Source: Gnetum montanum
Taxonomy: Eukaryota > Streptophyta > Gnetopsida > Gnetales > Gnetaceae
DNA: 64,000 bases
Direction: 5' to 3'
Assembly (NCBI GenBank): GCA_015680685.1
Contig: MNCI01033474.1
Location: forward strand, 2,420,117 to 2,484,116
This document shows positions 1-10,025 of this stretch, one piece after another. Numbering within the stretch: the first letter of the stretch is position 1; every line of letters starts with the position of its first letter. The translations under genes were made by a program, and so were the position numbers. Below the pieces are notes generated by a model that saw nothing but the letters and a program-made list of their open reading frames with translations, was not told where the DNA came from and made no database searches.

Positions 1-1035
1 TATCAAAAATATAAATTATGGTTTTATTTTGGGATCTACCAAAATAGAAATTATGAACTCCTTTAGATACTTGGGGCATCATTGTGGAAAAACTACAAAT
101 GGGATAAATGTGTCAAAGAAAGAATAGCAAGAGGAATTAAAGCTTTATATACAGTTAAAAGCAAATGCAAAATAGGAATATGGGTTTAGCAAGTGAGGAA
201 ATAAATCTTCCAATCTATCATTTATCCAACTGTATTGTATGGGTGTGCAATGTGGGGACCAAGTCTCAATGCAAAAAACTAGCAGGTTATTGAAAGGGTG
301 CAACAAATTTTTTTTATTAGATGAATTACAAGTAAAAGCATTCCATGTTGCTTTTGGAGTGTGATTTGCTTCCCCTAGAAGCTTAAGCTCTCTATCAATT
401 TATTGCTTATACTTAAAAAACTCTTAGCAATAGAGCATCCAAAGTTTTCTAAAAAACGTCTTTGAAAGTACAAGAGAACAAGGCTAATATTTTCAGGGAA
501 TACAATGGCACAAAACTTGGAATATCTTAATGGAGGTCATGCAAAATAATCCTAAACATATTCAAAAATTAGTAAAACATCAAGTATTAAAGAAGTTGTG
601 GTCAAATACTGAAGAAAAGAAAAAATTCTACTTAGAGCATATTAAAGGTAATTCTTTAGATTCCTCGGTCCAGTATCTTATGGCTAATATCCAGATTTGA
701 GCTTGTAGTTTTATCAACAAGCTCCATTTGAGTTTACATCGTCTAGGGATTGAAAATGGAAGATGGATTCACATGCCAAGGGAAAAGCTCACATGTCAAT
801 TATGTGGATCTAAAACCCTTGAGGATGAGCAACATGTTTTTCTTAGTTATCATGTGATAGATCATTTGAGGTAGAAATACAATATTACTGCTAATAATTT
901 GTATGATTTGTTTTTGATACATCCTATGGTGGTTGGCCACTTTATTGAGTCAGTTTCGTTCTTCCTGACAAGAATGTACTGGTAGATCCTTTGGGTCTGC
1001 AAATGTCAATAAATCAATTTCAATTTCAATTTTAT
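1..1035 (+). mobile_element. LINE (non-LTR retrotransposon) 3' relic
   Basis: Broken coding remains of a LINE ORF2 C-terminal half are readable in shifting frames. Near 65-88 there is a YLG motif typical of the region after the RT fingers/palm. At about 216-263 one frame reads IIYPTVLYGCAMWGP, matching the 'P.LLYG.E.WG' block of LINE proteins. At about 785-840 a frame reads LTCQLCGSKTLEDEQHVF, the terminal Cys/His motif of LINE ORF2 proteins. Stops and frameshifts are frequent, so the copy is dead. The 3' end is probably the short CAATTT-like iterations at about 1013-1035. The 5' part lies outside the window. The clade cannot be fixed by eye, but the copy resembles the RT relics near 9.8 kb and 39.3 kb. 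Confidence 0.75.
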
Positions 1036-1040
1036 AATAT

Positions 1041-1680
1041 ATGAGTTAGGTTTCTTTGTAATCAATATATATTATTTAAGTTTATGATCGCAAAAGAAAG
1101 ATATTAAAACCTTGTAAGAAGTATTTTAGTTTGTCTGTAAAACCTTTGAAATTTCTTCTATGACTAATAAAACATTTCCACTTCAATATTTGTATGTACT
1201 ACAAGGATCCACTGTAATGCATGATTTACGGTTTTTTTTCTTGTGCAGCTTTTCTTTTGTTGGTGTCATCTTGGAAAAGTTAGAGAAAGCACCTCCTTGA
1301 ACGGTTGTGGATGTAAGGAAAGAATATGAATGAATCCGCTCTATGGGGAAGTGATTGGCTTGGTTCCACAAAACACAAGCATTGCTACTATGTAGATGTC
1401 GATGAAAATTTCCTCAAATTTCTTTAGTAACATTTTTGTTGCATGACAATTATATAAATCAGAAATCCTAACCATTGCAAGTGCTCTTTTGTAGTTACGA
1501 GATCAATTTCATTTTAATAATCAATTTAAGAGTTTAACATGGTCGAATTTTGTTTGCGTGTGGAAGATAAATTCAAGCTATAAATTTAAAGCAAAAGCAG
1601 ATTCTGAGATTTTAGATGGCCGAACCGACTTCTAGATTTCTGTGATCTGATTGTGTCTTCATAAAAAATGGCAAAATGCG
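1041..1680. other. Intergenic, no recognisable feature
   Basis: AT-rich sequence between the LINE relic and the duplicated upstream module. The short minus-strand open frame at 1183-1371 has no recognisable motif and no base-composition signal of coding. Confidence 0.5.
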
Positions 1681-2095
1681 TATGCTTGGCTTTCAAGTTT
1701 AGCATAGTATTTGTAACGTACCATTGCCAAAGATAGATTCGCTACAGTGAAAGGGCAAAAAAATATGCGGAACATCCTATTTTCTAAAGCCGTATCCGCT
1801 ACAGTGAAAGTGAAAAGTACGTGTTCCGATTACTTTCCCGTCTACCCTGGTTATGAAACATTCTGCAATTTAGTTTTTTCTGACAAGCACAGTTGCTTCT
1901 TTACTTTTTAGAGCACCGCATGCTTGGCTTTGAAGGTTAGCATAGCATCTGCAACCTTTTATTTTCCAAAGAGGATAAAGTACGGCACATACCATTTTCC
2001 GAAGCCATGATTGTTACAGTGAATGTAAAAAAATGTGTTTCAATTCCTTTCCCCTCTGTGTAGGTCATGAAACATTCTGTAATCTATTTTCTCCT
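1681..2095 (+). repeat. Duplicated ~200-bp upstream module
   Basis: Two diverged direct copies lie just upstream of the ORF at 2160: about 1681-1880 and about 1919-2095. Both open with a TGCTTGGCTTT-like block (1683 and 1921), continue through AGCATAG, CCAAAGA and an ACAGTGAA block (1801 and 2016), and close with ATGAAACATTCTG (1853 and 2067). The offset falls from 238 to about 214 because the first copy holds an extra internal GCTACAGTGAAAG-containing stretch. The position suggests a duplicated promoter or 5'-flanking segment; that role is inferred. Confidence 0.75.
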
Positions 2096-2159
2096 TTAAA
2101 ACACAGTTTCAGTTTCAGTTTCTGAAGAGCAAGGAAAGGTGTAGTGTGTAAGCAAATTG

Positions 2160-3287
2160 ATGAACATGTGGTGGGCAGACTTGGTAGATTTGGAGAGGCA
2201 CCTGCCTCAGGTGTTTGAGTCGCACAAGATGCAATGGCTGCCATGGGTCTATGCTTTGTGGCAGCTCTCTCGAACCAGCATGCTGGTGCCCTTTGTGGTG
2301 TCGTTTTTGCCCATGGTTATTATACGTTTCCTTCCCAATAGAAGATGGGCCGTGTTGCTGAGACCGCTACATGGACACCCATTATTAAGTATTGAAGTCG
2401 ATGACAGAGACCGAGTGAAAGAGGGCTATTGGAACAGCGACAAGCAGCCCAAAACATTCAAAATTGTTGAGATGCCCCAGGAGCAGCAGGAGAAGTTGCC
2501 GCCGGATTGGAGATGCGTGGAATTCGAAGGATACTTCTACTTCACCACTCAGAAATGCCTGGACCGCATGGCCGTCTGGATTCATGCCTATAACGATGAA
2601 GAAGAAAAGGCCATATTCGCCAAGTGCCATCGCGACCAGCTGGGAACTAAAATTTCAAGGCAGGAAGCTTACCCACTCATTTTTTCCGGACTGTATGCAG
2701 TCATTCCAAATAGGACGTTCACGTTGATAGAACGGGAAGATGTGAATAGTAGGCTTTGGGGAACTCTGAGCGTGGTGCCGGCTCTGTTGCAGGCGGCCGG
2801 CAAAAACAGAACATCAATGTTGGTGAGCATTCTCATCATTGCTCTGGACGCCAACAGAGGTTGGTTGTACCGCATCTACGACGCAGCCTTCCTTAAACTC
2901 GTTCTCTTTGTGAAGGCCAACATCTTCGGCGACCACTTATGGCTTTATATGTTGTTCACCTGCTTCAGCAATCGGTGGAGAAGCACGCGGGAGTGGGAGT
3001 GGGACTTGGAGTGGGGGTGCGGGTGGGGGTCGGGGTCGGGGTGGGGGTGGCGGTGGGGGTGGCGGTCGGGCACTGCCTGCAGGGTGGAACAAGGGGGGCA
3101 GATTAAGCTGCACCACTACAGCAGACTGCAGAGCATGGATGATGTCACAATCGTGGGATCAGGCATCTATGACTGCAACAAAGATTACGTGATACGACTG
3201 TGGGACGGCCGTGGCATGTATTGGAGTATGGAGCATGGTGCTTCTTACGCTGTAGCCAAACTTAACAAGCCCGTCTTCATAGAGTAG
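2160..3287 (+). CDS. Uncharacterised intronless protein with hydrophobic segments and a Trp/Gly-rich repeat
   Basis: A 375-codon open frame, much richer in G+C than the surrounding DNA and without internal stops, so a real gene or a recently silenced one. The first ATG is at 2160; an in-frame TTG at 2157 is not a plausible plant start. The N-terminal 35 residues are Trp-rich. Hydrophobic, possibly membrane-spanning, segments are at about residues 38-57, 218-230 and 243-271. Residues 80-190 form a soluble-looking, charged block with several Trp/Tyr/Phe. Residues 277-303 are a low-complexity Trp/Gly/Ser/Arg run encoded by a G-rich hexamer-like repeat. The hexapeptide RTSMLV occurs twice (about 38-43 and 217-222), at the start of two hydrophobic segments. 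I do not recognise the family. A possible TATA-like TTTAAAA lies near 2094. No intron signals are needed to explain the frame. A retrogene or lineage-specific gene is possible. Confidence 0.7.
   Translation: MNMWWADLVDLERHLPQVFESHKMQWLPWVYALWQLSRTSMLVPFVVSFLPMVIIRFLPNRRWAVLLRPLHGHPLLSIEVDDRDRVKEGYWNSDKQPKTFKIVEMPQEQQEKLPPDWRCVEFEGYFYFTTQKCLDRMAVWIHAYNDEEEKAIFAKCHRDQLGTKISRQEAYPLIFSGLYAVIPNRTFTLIEREDVNSRLWGTLSVVPALLQAAGKNRTSMLVSILIIALDANRGWLYRIYDAAFLKLVLFVKANIFGDHLWLYMLFTCFSNRWRSTREWEWDLEWGCGWGSGSGWGWRWGWRSGTACRVEQGGQIKLHHYSRLQSMDDVTIVGSGIYDCNKDYVIRLWDGRGMYWSMEHGASYAVAKLNKPVFIE
2989..3070 (+). repeat. G-rich minisatellite inside the ORF; candidate G-quadruplex
   Basis: About 80 bases of GGG/GGGG/GGGGG runs separated by 1-3 bases on the coding strand. 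They encode the Trp/Gly/Arg run at residues 277-303. At least six G runs of three or more lie close together, which fits the standard intramolecular G-quadruplex pattern. The near-hexameric period (GGG plus three bases) keeps the reading frame and would let repeat number vary without frameshift. Confidence 0.8.
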
Positions 3288-3560
3288 GGTATAGAGGAGC
3301 AGCGTTTTATTGTTATTGTTTTGGGTTTCTGATCTTGATTATGTAACACTAAGTTATCTTATAGCCTTCCTTCAAAATATGAATATCCACGGTATTGTAT
3401 TATCCCTATGGAACACTGCAAACACTACGTCACTTTAGACTCGTGAACATGAACTTATAAAGTATAACGACACTATATGGCCATTATTATTATTATTAAT
3501 CTTGAACGTTGAAAGTCAAAACGGTTACCATTTGTGGGCAGACGTCTTCTCAATACGTAA
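3288..3560. other. 3' flank of the ORF
   Basis: AT-rich sequence after the stop codon. It probably contains the 3' UTR, but no poly(A) signal close to the stop is convincing; AATAAA-like strings appear only near 3584. Nothing else is visible. Confidence 0.4.
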
Positions 3561-4042
3561 ATACTTGGGCTGAAACGCTTTTATAAATAAATATTCAGTG
3601 AATTTCCTCATAAACTTTCTTAACCTAGATATTGGAGTGCTACATAAATATTTCCTTTATAAATTTTTTCATAAATAAATACTCAAATTTTCTAATAAAC
3701 TTTATAAGCAAGCTGTTGAAATCGTGGCCAAGCCGGTGGGTAGACTATTAATGTTGTATCAAACTGCACTTCAATGATTGTAGAAGAACTATTGTTAACA
3801 AAGACGTTGATAAGTTTAGTAAATTATGTGAACGGTGTGTACCAAAGTTGTCAAAGGACATGCTTGGTACTTGAAGGTCCTTTTGTTAGAGATGGCAATG
3901 CAAAAGTTTATTAATATTAAAATATGACTATTGATAATTATAATAATTTAAAATTTTAGCAATTATTAAAGTTCTAGAACATGATTTCTGGTTAATTTTC
4001 TCCTAATTATTTATGCTCTGTTGTCATCTAGGTTCTCCCTAA

Positions 4043-4192
4043 TTTGATAACAAGGTACTTCTTTCTCAAATTGTAAGACTTTAGTTCAAGCCTAGATGTA
4101 GCCACTCAAAAGAGGTTGGGCTTTCACTTATCTACAACCCTTGTAGGAACCCACCTTGGTAAGATGAGCATTGAGCTTCTAGGTAATGATCC
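4043..4192 (+). mobile_element. tRNA-derived SINE-like relic, type 1
   Basis: A tRNA-like head with a B-box-like AGTTCAAGCC (4083-4092) is followed by a conserved body containing CCACTCAAAAGAGGTTGGG and a tail ending near GGTAATGATCC. Other copies lie at 7950-8115 and 9455-9586. The A box is too decayed to define. Confidence 0.5.
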
Positions 4193-5369
4193 TTTTTATT
4201 TATTTAACAACTCCTTTCGATTTATGGATATGCAACAAAATTTCATAAAAAAGAAAAAGGTTTTATTGATAGAAGATCAACTATGCAAGTTGTTTTCATG
4301 TTATGACAACTAATGAGAAAATTTAGATGCAAATAGAATAATTTGTATATGATTTTTATTTATTTGAGAAGGACTATGATCAATTTTTTAAAGATGTTAT
4401 TTGATGAACTTTTGAGAATAAAATTTCTATTAAGTTTCATTTCATAACAATGATCTAATAAACGTGTTTTGTAATAACGATAATACATTGTTCATTTCTT
4501 TAATGATGCAATTGAGGATCTTAAAAATTGATACAAACAACTTGTATTGAGAAATGCATAAATACGAAGGACTATTACTATAGAATGATATCAAAATATG
4601 TTAAACTTAGCCATACAAGTAGGATTAGGAAAAGGGTAATGGTGTGAATACCAATTCCTATCTAATTACATATTATAATTTTACAATACCAATTCCTATC
4701 TACATATTCCTATCTACTTGCAATACCAATTCCTTTTTACAATTAAGAAGATATTTTTCCTAATTACATATTACAACTAATTACATATTATAATTTTCAA
4801 CTAATTACATATTATAATTTTCCTAATTCTTGTAACTTTTATTATTGTGAATGATATTTTTTTAATGTTTGTTCTTTTATACTCAAGAAAAAAGATGTTA
4901 AAGAAAAAAAATATGTTAAAGTTCATGTAACTTTTATCATCATGAAGGACATTTGTTTAATGTTAACTCATTTCTAATCAAGATTACAAAAAAGAAAAAA
5001 TGTGTTGAAGTTGATAAAATGCAAAAACATGTTGAAGTATTGGAAATTTAAGATGTGAAAAATCAAGTTATTATTAATGATAAGAATGATCGCATGATAA
5101 TAAAAAAATTAGAGAAGATAGTAGTTTCTATGAGTATTTTTACTTGTATGACATGAAGTATTTATCAATCTAGATAGATAGCTCCTAACATAAATTTTTC
5201 CCTCATCTAACAAAGATTCTCAATATAAGGATAATTGTAATTGACAATATGTGCACTCTCATTTTCTATTAAATTTTCTTTTTTAAAAAAAAATTAAAGT
5301 TGGTATTTTGTCAAAGCTTGCTTTCTATTAGTATCTCTAATCCTTTTGCTATTTAAACTCAACTAGCTT

Positions 5370-5810
5370 AGTTATATATTTATAATATATATCTATAAAT
5401 TGGCCAAGAGAATCTTATTAGTTTACAAGTAAAAAGTTCTTTGACTAAAAAATTTCACGACTTCTGGACGAAGAACAAGATTTAAAAACCAAATTTTCAT
5501 GCCTTCTAGATGAAGAACAAGAGTTCTATACCTTATTTTTCCTAGGGATGGGTTTTCTGAAAAAAAGATTCCCATCCATTAGTGTATGCTCTCACCCTCA
5601 GTCGAATATGTTGTTTTTGATATATAATGCAAATTCAGCCAAGAGTGAGAGCATACACTAATTGATGCAAATTTCTGTTTTGCAACGGACGTAACCTTTC
5701 ATAACATGTCAGCGTTAGTCAGTGTTATGTACAAAGTTGGCGTTGTCGAAATATGACTGGTAATGGTCTCTCGGGAAAATCAACATTAGTTAGCGTTATG
5801 GACAAAGTTG
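5370..5810. repeat. Insertion in copy 1 with foldback and short tandem repeats
   Basis: This ~430-bp block is absent from the matching place in copy 2 (about 11405). It contains two ~51-bp spaced repeats of an ACTTCTGGACGAAGAACAAG-like motif (about 5459 and 5510), a perfect 18-bp inverted repeat (5578-5595 with 5645-5662), and a 71-bp-spaced direct repeat of GTTAGTCAGTGTTATG-like sequence (5714 and 5785). A decayed non-autonomous element or a deletion from copy 2 are both possible. Confidence 0.5.
5578..5662. repeat. Perfect 18-bp inverted repeat with 49-bp loop
   Basis: ATTAGTGTATGCTCTCAC at 5578-5595 is exactly complementary to 5645-5662. The arms would form a hairpin of 18 pairs around a 49-base loop. 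The rest of this neighbourhood is heavily diverged from its paralogue, so the perfect match is notable. Confidence 0.85.
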
Positions 5811-5854
5811 GCATTACATGTTGAGAATGATGTCAATGTTTTTAGAGTTATTGT

Positions 5855-5996
5855 AACTTGAAATAATTGAAACATAGATACACCCCAAGATATATAGTCC
5901 ACATAAAACTTTATAACTCAACATTGCTCATCAAAATTGAATCCATAACTTAGAATTTCCAAATCAAGAGTCTTGCCACTAAGCTAACATCTCATT
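5855..5996 (-). mobile_element. tRNA-derived SINE-like relic, type 2
   Basis: Read on the minus strand, a pol III A box TTAGCTTAGTGG (5976-5987) is followed by a B-box-like GGATTCAATT (about 5935-5944) and a tail with TATAAAGTT and ATATATCTTGGGGTGT. The same structure recurs at 6442-6585, 11446-11587 and 12065-12203, which makes a dispersed tRNA-derived family more likely than chance. Confidence 0.6.
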
Positions 5997-6441
5997 GTTA
6001 CAAATATTGTTAGGACCAAGACCATCCTTTGTACAATAGTTAATTTTTCTTCCTTTATTTTTCAAAGCATGAAATTTGTACACCTGAGTAGACATCCTTA
6101 AAATTAGAAATTTTTTTCTACTTAGTATTAAGCATGCGATGTAATCTAGTAATTTTGCTTAATATTAATATTATTTTCAAGGTTGACACCCTCCCCTTCT
6201 TTTCATTTTAAAATATATTATTAATAGAGCAAAAGTTTCACATAAGAAAATATTTATTTGCTATGTAAACTTCTCTAAGATTTGTGATTAATCAACTGAA
6301 AAAAATTATAAAGATGCCTATATAATTTATAAAGTTTTCATTACACCATGTTGGAACCCAAATTAATTTTTTAACAATATTTACTCCTAAGACATGTAGT
6401 CAAATTAGAACTTTATAACTCAGTATTATAAATAAATAAAA

Positions 6442-6585
6442 AGTGAAGTGTTAACTTAGTGATAAGATTCTTGATTTGGAATCTCCGAGTTATAAGTTCA
6501 ATTTTAGTAGGCAATGTTGAGGTATAAAGTTCCAAGTATACTATATATCTTGAGGTGTACCTATATTTCAATTATTTCATGTTCC
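6442..6585 (+). mobile_element. tRNA-derived SINE-like relic, type 2
   Basis: Plus-strand copy with A-box-like TTAACTTAGTGA (6451-6462), B-box-like AGTTCAATTTT (about 6495-6505), then the TATAAAGTTC and ATATATCTTGAGGTGTACC tail. It abuts an opposite-orientation partial copy at 6586-6650, giving a head-to-head palindromic pair that is also present in the paralogous copy at 12065-12287. Confidence 0.6.
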
Positions 6586-6650
6586 AACCCCCTACTATTG
6601 CCTACCACAATTTCTAAATCAATAGTCTTAACACTATGCTAACACCTCAT
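6586..6650 (-). mobile_element. Partial type 2 SINE-like relic
   Basis: Opposite-strand fragment of the same family: the complement of the AGCATAGTGTTAAGACTATTGATTT head region is readable. It forms the second arm of the inverted pair with 6442-6585. Confidence 0.45.
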
Positions 6651-6683
6651 TTATGTTTCCATAACACTATTATCAATCCTTCC

Positions 6684-6850
6684 TAGTGATAGGTGGCTCA
6701 AGTACTTAGTTTAGTGTCTTGTTAAACAAAAGGTTTGCTAGTTCAAGTAACACTTAAGACATTGCTATATTCCTTTAAAATTCTAGTATAATGTTGGTTA
6801 TAGATCTTAGGATATACTTATAGTCAATTTTTAAGGTTCTAACATCCCCA
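6684..6850 (+). mobile_element. tRNA-derived SINE-like relic, type 3
   Basis: Starts TGATAGGTGGCTCAAGTACT, contains an A-box-like TTAGTTTAGTG and a B-box-like CTAGTTCAAGT, and ends with a TTGGTTATAGATCTTAGGATATACTTATAG tail. Sister copies lie at 7086-7224, 12320-12480 and 12720-12867. The best-preserved head, at 12720, reads AGGTGGTTCAAGTGGTTAGC, which looks tRNA-like. Confidence 0.55.
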
Positions 6851-7085
6851 ACCAAGCATAGAAATTGACAAGCACTCCAACAAATATATTTAATAAACAT
6901 ATATTATGATTTTAGTTCACACTACAAGATGATGATGGGTTATTTTAGGATTTTTTTTTTTAAAATGCATTGTATTAAAAAAACATTTTTTATTTTGAAT
7001 TTATTTCATAGACAGAATACCCTTTGACAAGCATTGACCACTTCAAATTTTATCCCTTGTCCCAATTATTATTAATCATGTAGCC

Positions 7086-7224
7086 AATGATAGGTGGTTC
7101 AAGTGATTTTCTCATTATCTTAGTAGGCAAGAGATTGTCAATTCAAGTTCTACTTTATGCATTATTATATTTTTCTAATTCCTCTAATGTATCATGTTGG
7201 CTATATATCTTAAGATAAACCTAT
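7086..7224 (+). mobile_element. tRNA-derived SINE-like relic, type 3
   Basis: Second copy within this duplicated block, opening TGATAGGTGGTTCAAGTG and ending in the ATATATCTTAAGATAAACCTATAG tail. It is about 400 bp from the first copy, and the same pair recurs in copy 2 of the duplication. Confidence 0.5.
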
Positions 7225-7570
7225 AGGCAAACTATATTAGATCTCTTGTTGTTATTAATCATGTTACTTATATGTCTTCAAGCATTGTTATATTCTTTTA
7301 TACTTCTTCTAAAATATTTGAAATTGAAACCAATATTTTTATTACACCTATATAAACTCGAAGGACCTAGTAGACAAATTAACTTATATAAAATACATAA
7401 GCATTGAGTGCAATAGATGTGTATAATATTTATATAACTTAACACATCTTTTATATAATTTCCTAAAACTAATATTAGTAACTTGAATAGTTGATGCAAA
7501 CATTGACTAGATATTTGTCATTTTCTTTTGAAGAAATCTATCATGCAATATTATAAGAATACATGTTATT

Positions 7571-7949
7571 TATCCTCTACTACTTATAGTAAATATAATA
7601 GGCATGTTCTATTTTCATTTTCCTTGTTTCATCTTTTAGTTTCAAATTCAAGATATGTGATGTCATTCTTTCCTTGTGAATTAGTATTCTTATACATATT
7701 GGAATTATTACAAAGATGGCTTATTTATCTTTTAGTCCCCACTTATTACAATTTTAGTTTTTGGTTATTACTTATTAACCCATTGATGCTTTAATTACAA
7801 TTTGCCTATTACTTACTCACATGTGATTTTCAATTATATTATCATTACTATATTTTGAAAGGACATGTTACATGATTTTGTATTTAATTATTCATTAGAA
7901 TATAAGAAGAAATCCTTTTATTAATTGTAATAGTTATAAAATAGAGGAA
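7571..7949. other. AT-rich spacer, no recognisable feature
   Basis: The open frame at 7528-7794 has no recognisable motif and an AT-rich, random-looking composition. Confidence 0.4.
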
Positions 7950-8115
7950 CATGACTTGGAGTGATGAATAGTAAGGACTTGTTTCTTAAGTCATAATACC
8001 TAGATTCAAGCCTTGACAGAGCCACTCAAAAGAGGTAAGATTTTCATTCATCAACCAACCCCCCTAGGCTCCCACCTTGGCAGGTTGAGCATTTAGCCCC
8101 TAGATGATGATCCTT
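7950..8115 (+). mobile_element. tRNA-derived SINE-like relic, type 1 (best preserved)
   Basis: The head reads GTGATGAATAGTAAGGACTT, then TTTCTTAAGTCATAATACCT and a B-box-like GATTCAAGCC (about 8003-8012). This tRNA-like order of D-arm, anticodon arm and T-arm remnants is followed by the CCACTCAAAAGAGG body and the CACCTTGGCAGGTTGAGCAT tail. It lies between the two copies of the large duplication. Confidence 0.55.
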
Positions 8116-8860
8116 ACTGGATATAGAAGATGTTCATTAAGATTTTTGTTATATGATTATTTTCTTAACCTTAAAATTTTCACATCGTACTAGTTTAAGT
8201 GATTACTAGTTGCATACCTTAATAGTAAATTATGACATCCCATTCTCAGATGTTATGGCAAACATTAAATATACGATATATTACACATTGTGTAAGAAAA
8301 TAACATGGAAAATGTTGAATATGTGTAACATTTGACATTAAACATAAAGAAATAACAAGGAAAATGTGGAGGGAAAGTAAAAAGAATGCTTCATTAATGT
8401 AGAATAATGTATCTAGATCATGTTCTTGGTATTTCTTGGGATAATCTTCCTTTAGCATCTATCCCTTAGAGGCTATCCAACATTGCCATCATGGTTAGCC
8501 CTATCATTAGCCAAAAGGGATGGCCATTCTTCTTCCTATATTGCTTTACCTGGTACTTGCTACTCGCCTTTATCAACTTTGTAACTCTATGTTGATATGA
8601 CCTTTAATGCCTAGGTATAAATACCTTAGGTCAAACCTCCAAAGGTCATCTTGAACAACATACCCATTATTACAATGTATCCTTTCAAGTCTTAATTACA
8701 ACTTGCCATGTTAGGCCTTATTATAATAATCACATCACTTGTTATGAAAAGACACCATCTTTGTTATGCAATGACACCATTCAAGAATGAGGATATGATA
8801 ATCTACATTCCTCAGGTTTTGTTCATCCTCAAACAAGTTCACATTTACTATATTTTGGTT
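8116..8860. other. AT-rich spacer
   Basis: No gene is visible. A TATA-like CTAGGTATAAATACC around 8613-8627 sits in slightly more GC-balanced sequence and could be an old LTR or promoter remnant, but no LTR partner was found. Confidence 0.35.
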
Positions 8861-9454
8861 AAAAAGCTTTGATAAATAAATATTTGGTGAATTTTCTAAT
8901 AAAATTTACAAGCAAGCTACTAAAATTCCAACCAAGCAGGAATACAAAAAAAGTTCCATCAACATACACTCCAACTAGATGGTAGAATAATTATTGTTAA
9001 TAGAGACATTGATAAGTTTAGTAGAAAGAGTCTATAACAATATTGTCAAGGGACTTGCCTCATACATGAAGTTGCTTTTGTTAAAGACACCAATGTCAAT
9101 ATGGATAGTTTATTCAATATTAAAATATAAGTGTCAATAATTAAAAAAAATTAAAATATTGGCAATTATTAAAACTCTTGAAGATGATCTCAGAAAGATC
9201 TATGAGAATTTTTAAAAGGTTTTAAAAAATGTGAAGATGATCCAATAAAATATGGATAAGTCATGAAATATCATCAAATAGATTTTGAAATAACTTCTTG
9301 TGTAGACAACCACATGTATTTATTGTGATGATTAATGGAATTGCATTGTCTCATTATTTACCAAGGTTTTAAAAGAGTTTGAAACTCACTTTCCTTTCAT
9401 CAAAAGGACTTTGATGGTTAGTTGATTTTCTCGTAATTATTTATACTAATTTTA

Positions 9455-9586
9455 TAATAAGATGCTTCTTTCTCAAAGACCTCGATGTGCAGCTACTCAA
9501 AACAGGTTGAGCTTTCACTCCTCCACTAACCCTTACAAGATCCTACCTTGGTGGGATGAGCATTGAGTCTCTAGATAATGATCTTT
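9455..9586 (+). mobile_element. tRNA-derived SINE-like relic, type 1
   Basis: Paralogue of the copy at 4043-4192. The CTACTCAAAACAGGTTGAGC body and GGTGGGATGAGCATTGAG tail are clear. The B box is lost to a deletion. Confidence 0.45.
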
Positions 9587-9779
9587 TATTTATTTATTTA
9601 ACAAATCCTTTAGGTTTATGGAGACTTAATAATTTTTTTAAAAAAACCAAACTTGTAGGGAGAAATGCTTAAATATGGACCATTACTATAGAATGACTTC
9701 TAAAAAAGTTAAAATTAACTATGCAAGTGAAATTAGAAAAGAATAATGGAAAAATAAGTTAGTTATGTTCTTTTAAAAT

Positions 9780-10025
9780 GGGGATTAATTTAATCTAAAT
9801 AATTATAGACCAATTGTCATCAATGATACCTTTGCTAAGCTTTTAAAAACTATCTAAAATCTATGCTTGGAAGATAAGCCAAAGAAAATAAGATACACAA
9901 AGGATTTAAATAGCACCTTTCTATCTTAGACCATATAATCATTTTAAAATATTTGTTTTCCTTAAGTAAAAAAGTAATTGTAAAATCATGGTACTCTTTT
10001 CTAGAAAGGTTGCTACCTTACTATT
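9780..10025 (+). mobile_element. LINE reverse-transcriptase fragment
   Basis: From 9801 one frame reads NYRPIVINDTFAKLLKTI, the NYRPI block at the start of LINE RT domains. After a frameshift, about 9900-9965 reads KGF then HLSILDHIIILKYLF, matching the conserved 'GFR...ST.DHI..L' block. The order and spacing fit one decayed RT. Stops and AT drift make it non-functional. The following sequence to about 10700 is unreadable and may be more of the same element. Confidence 0.65.

Larger units (their letters stand above)
3560..7570 (+). repeat. Diverged direct duplication, copy 1
   Basis: Long stretches recur in the same order in 8860-13205. Examples are the AAATA(T)..GTGAATTT block (3585 / 8885), the block starting GATAAGTTTAGTA (about 3810 / 9010), the CACTCAAAAGAGG block (4104 / 9495), the ACTCAAGAAAAAAGATG block (4880 / 10845), SINE-like blocks (5855, 6442, 6684, 7086) and TATTATAAGAATACATGTTA (about 7548 / 13182). 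The offset drifts from about 5.2 to 5.6 kb because of insertions and deletions. Copy 1 has an extra ~430 bp (about 5370-5810) and lacks most of the LINE scrap present in copy 2. No coding sequence is supported here. Confidence 0.75.

Noticed and set aside
2157-2159. TTG as start of the main ORF
   Set aside because: Plant nuclear genes start at ATG; an ATG follows at once at 2160.
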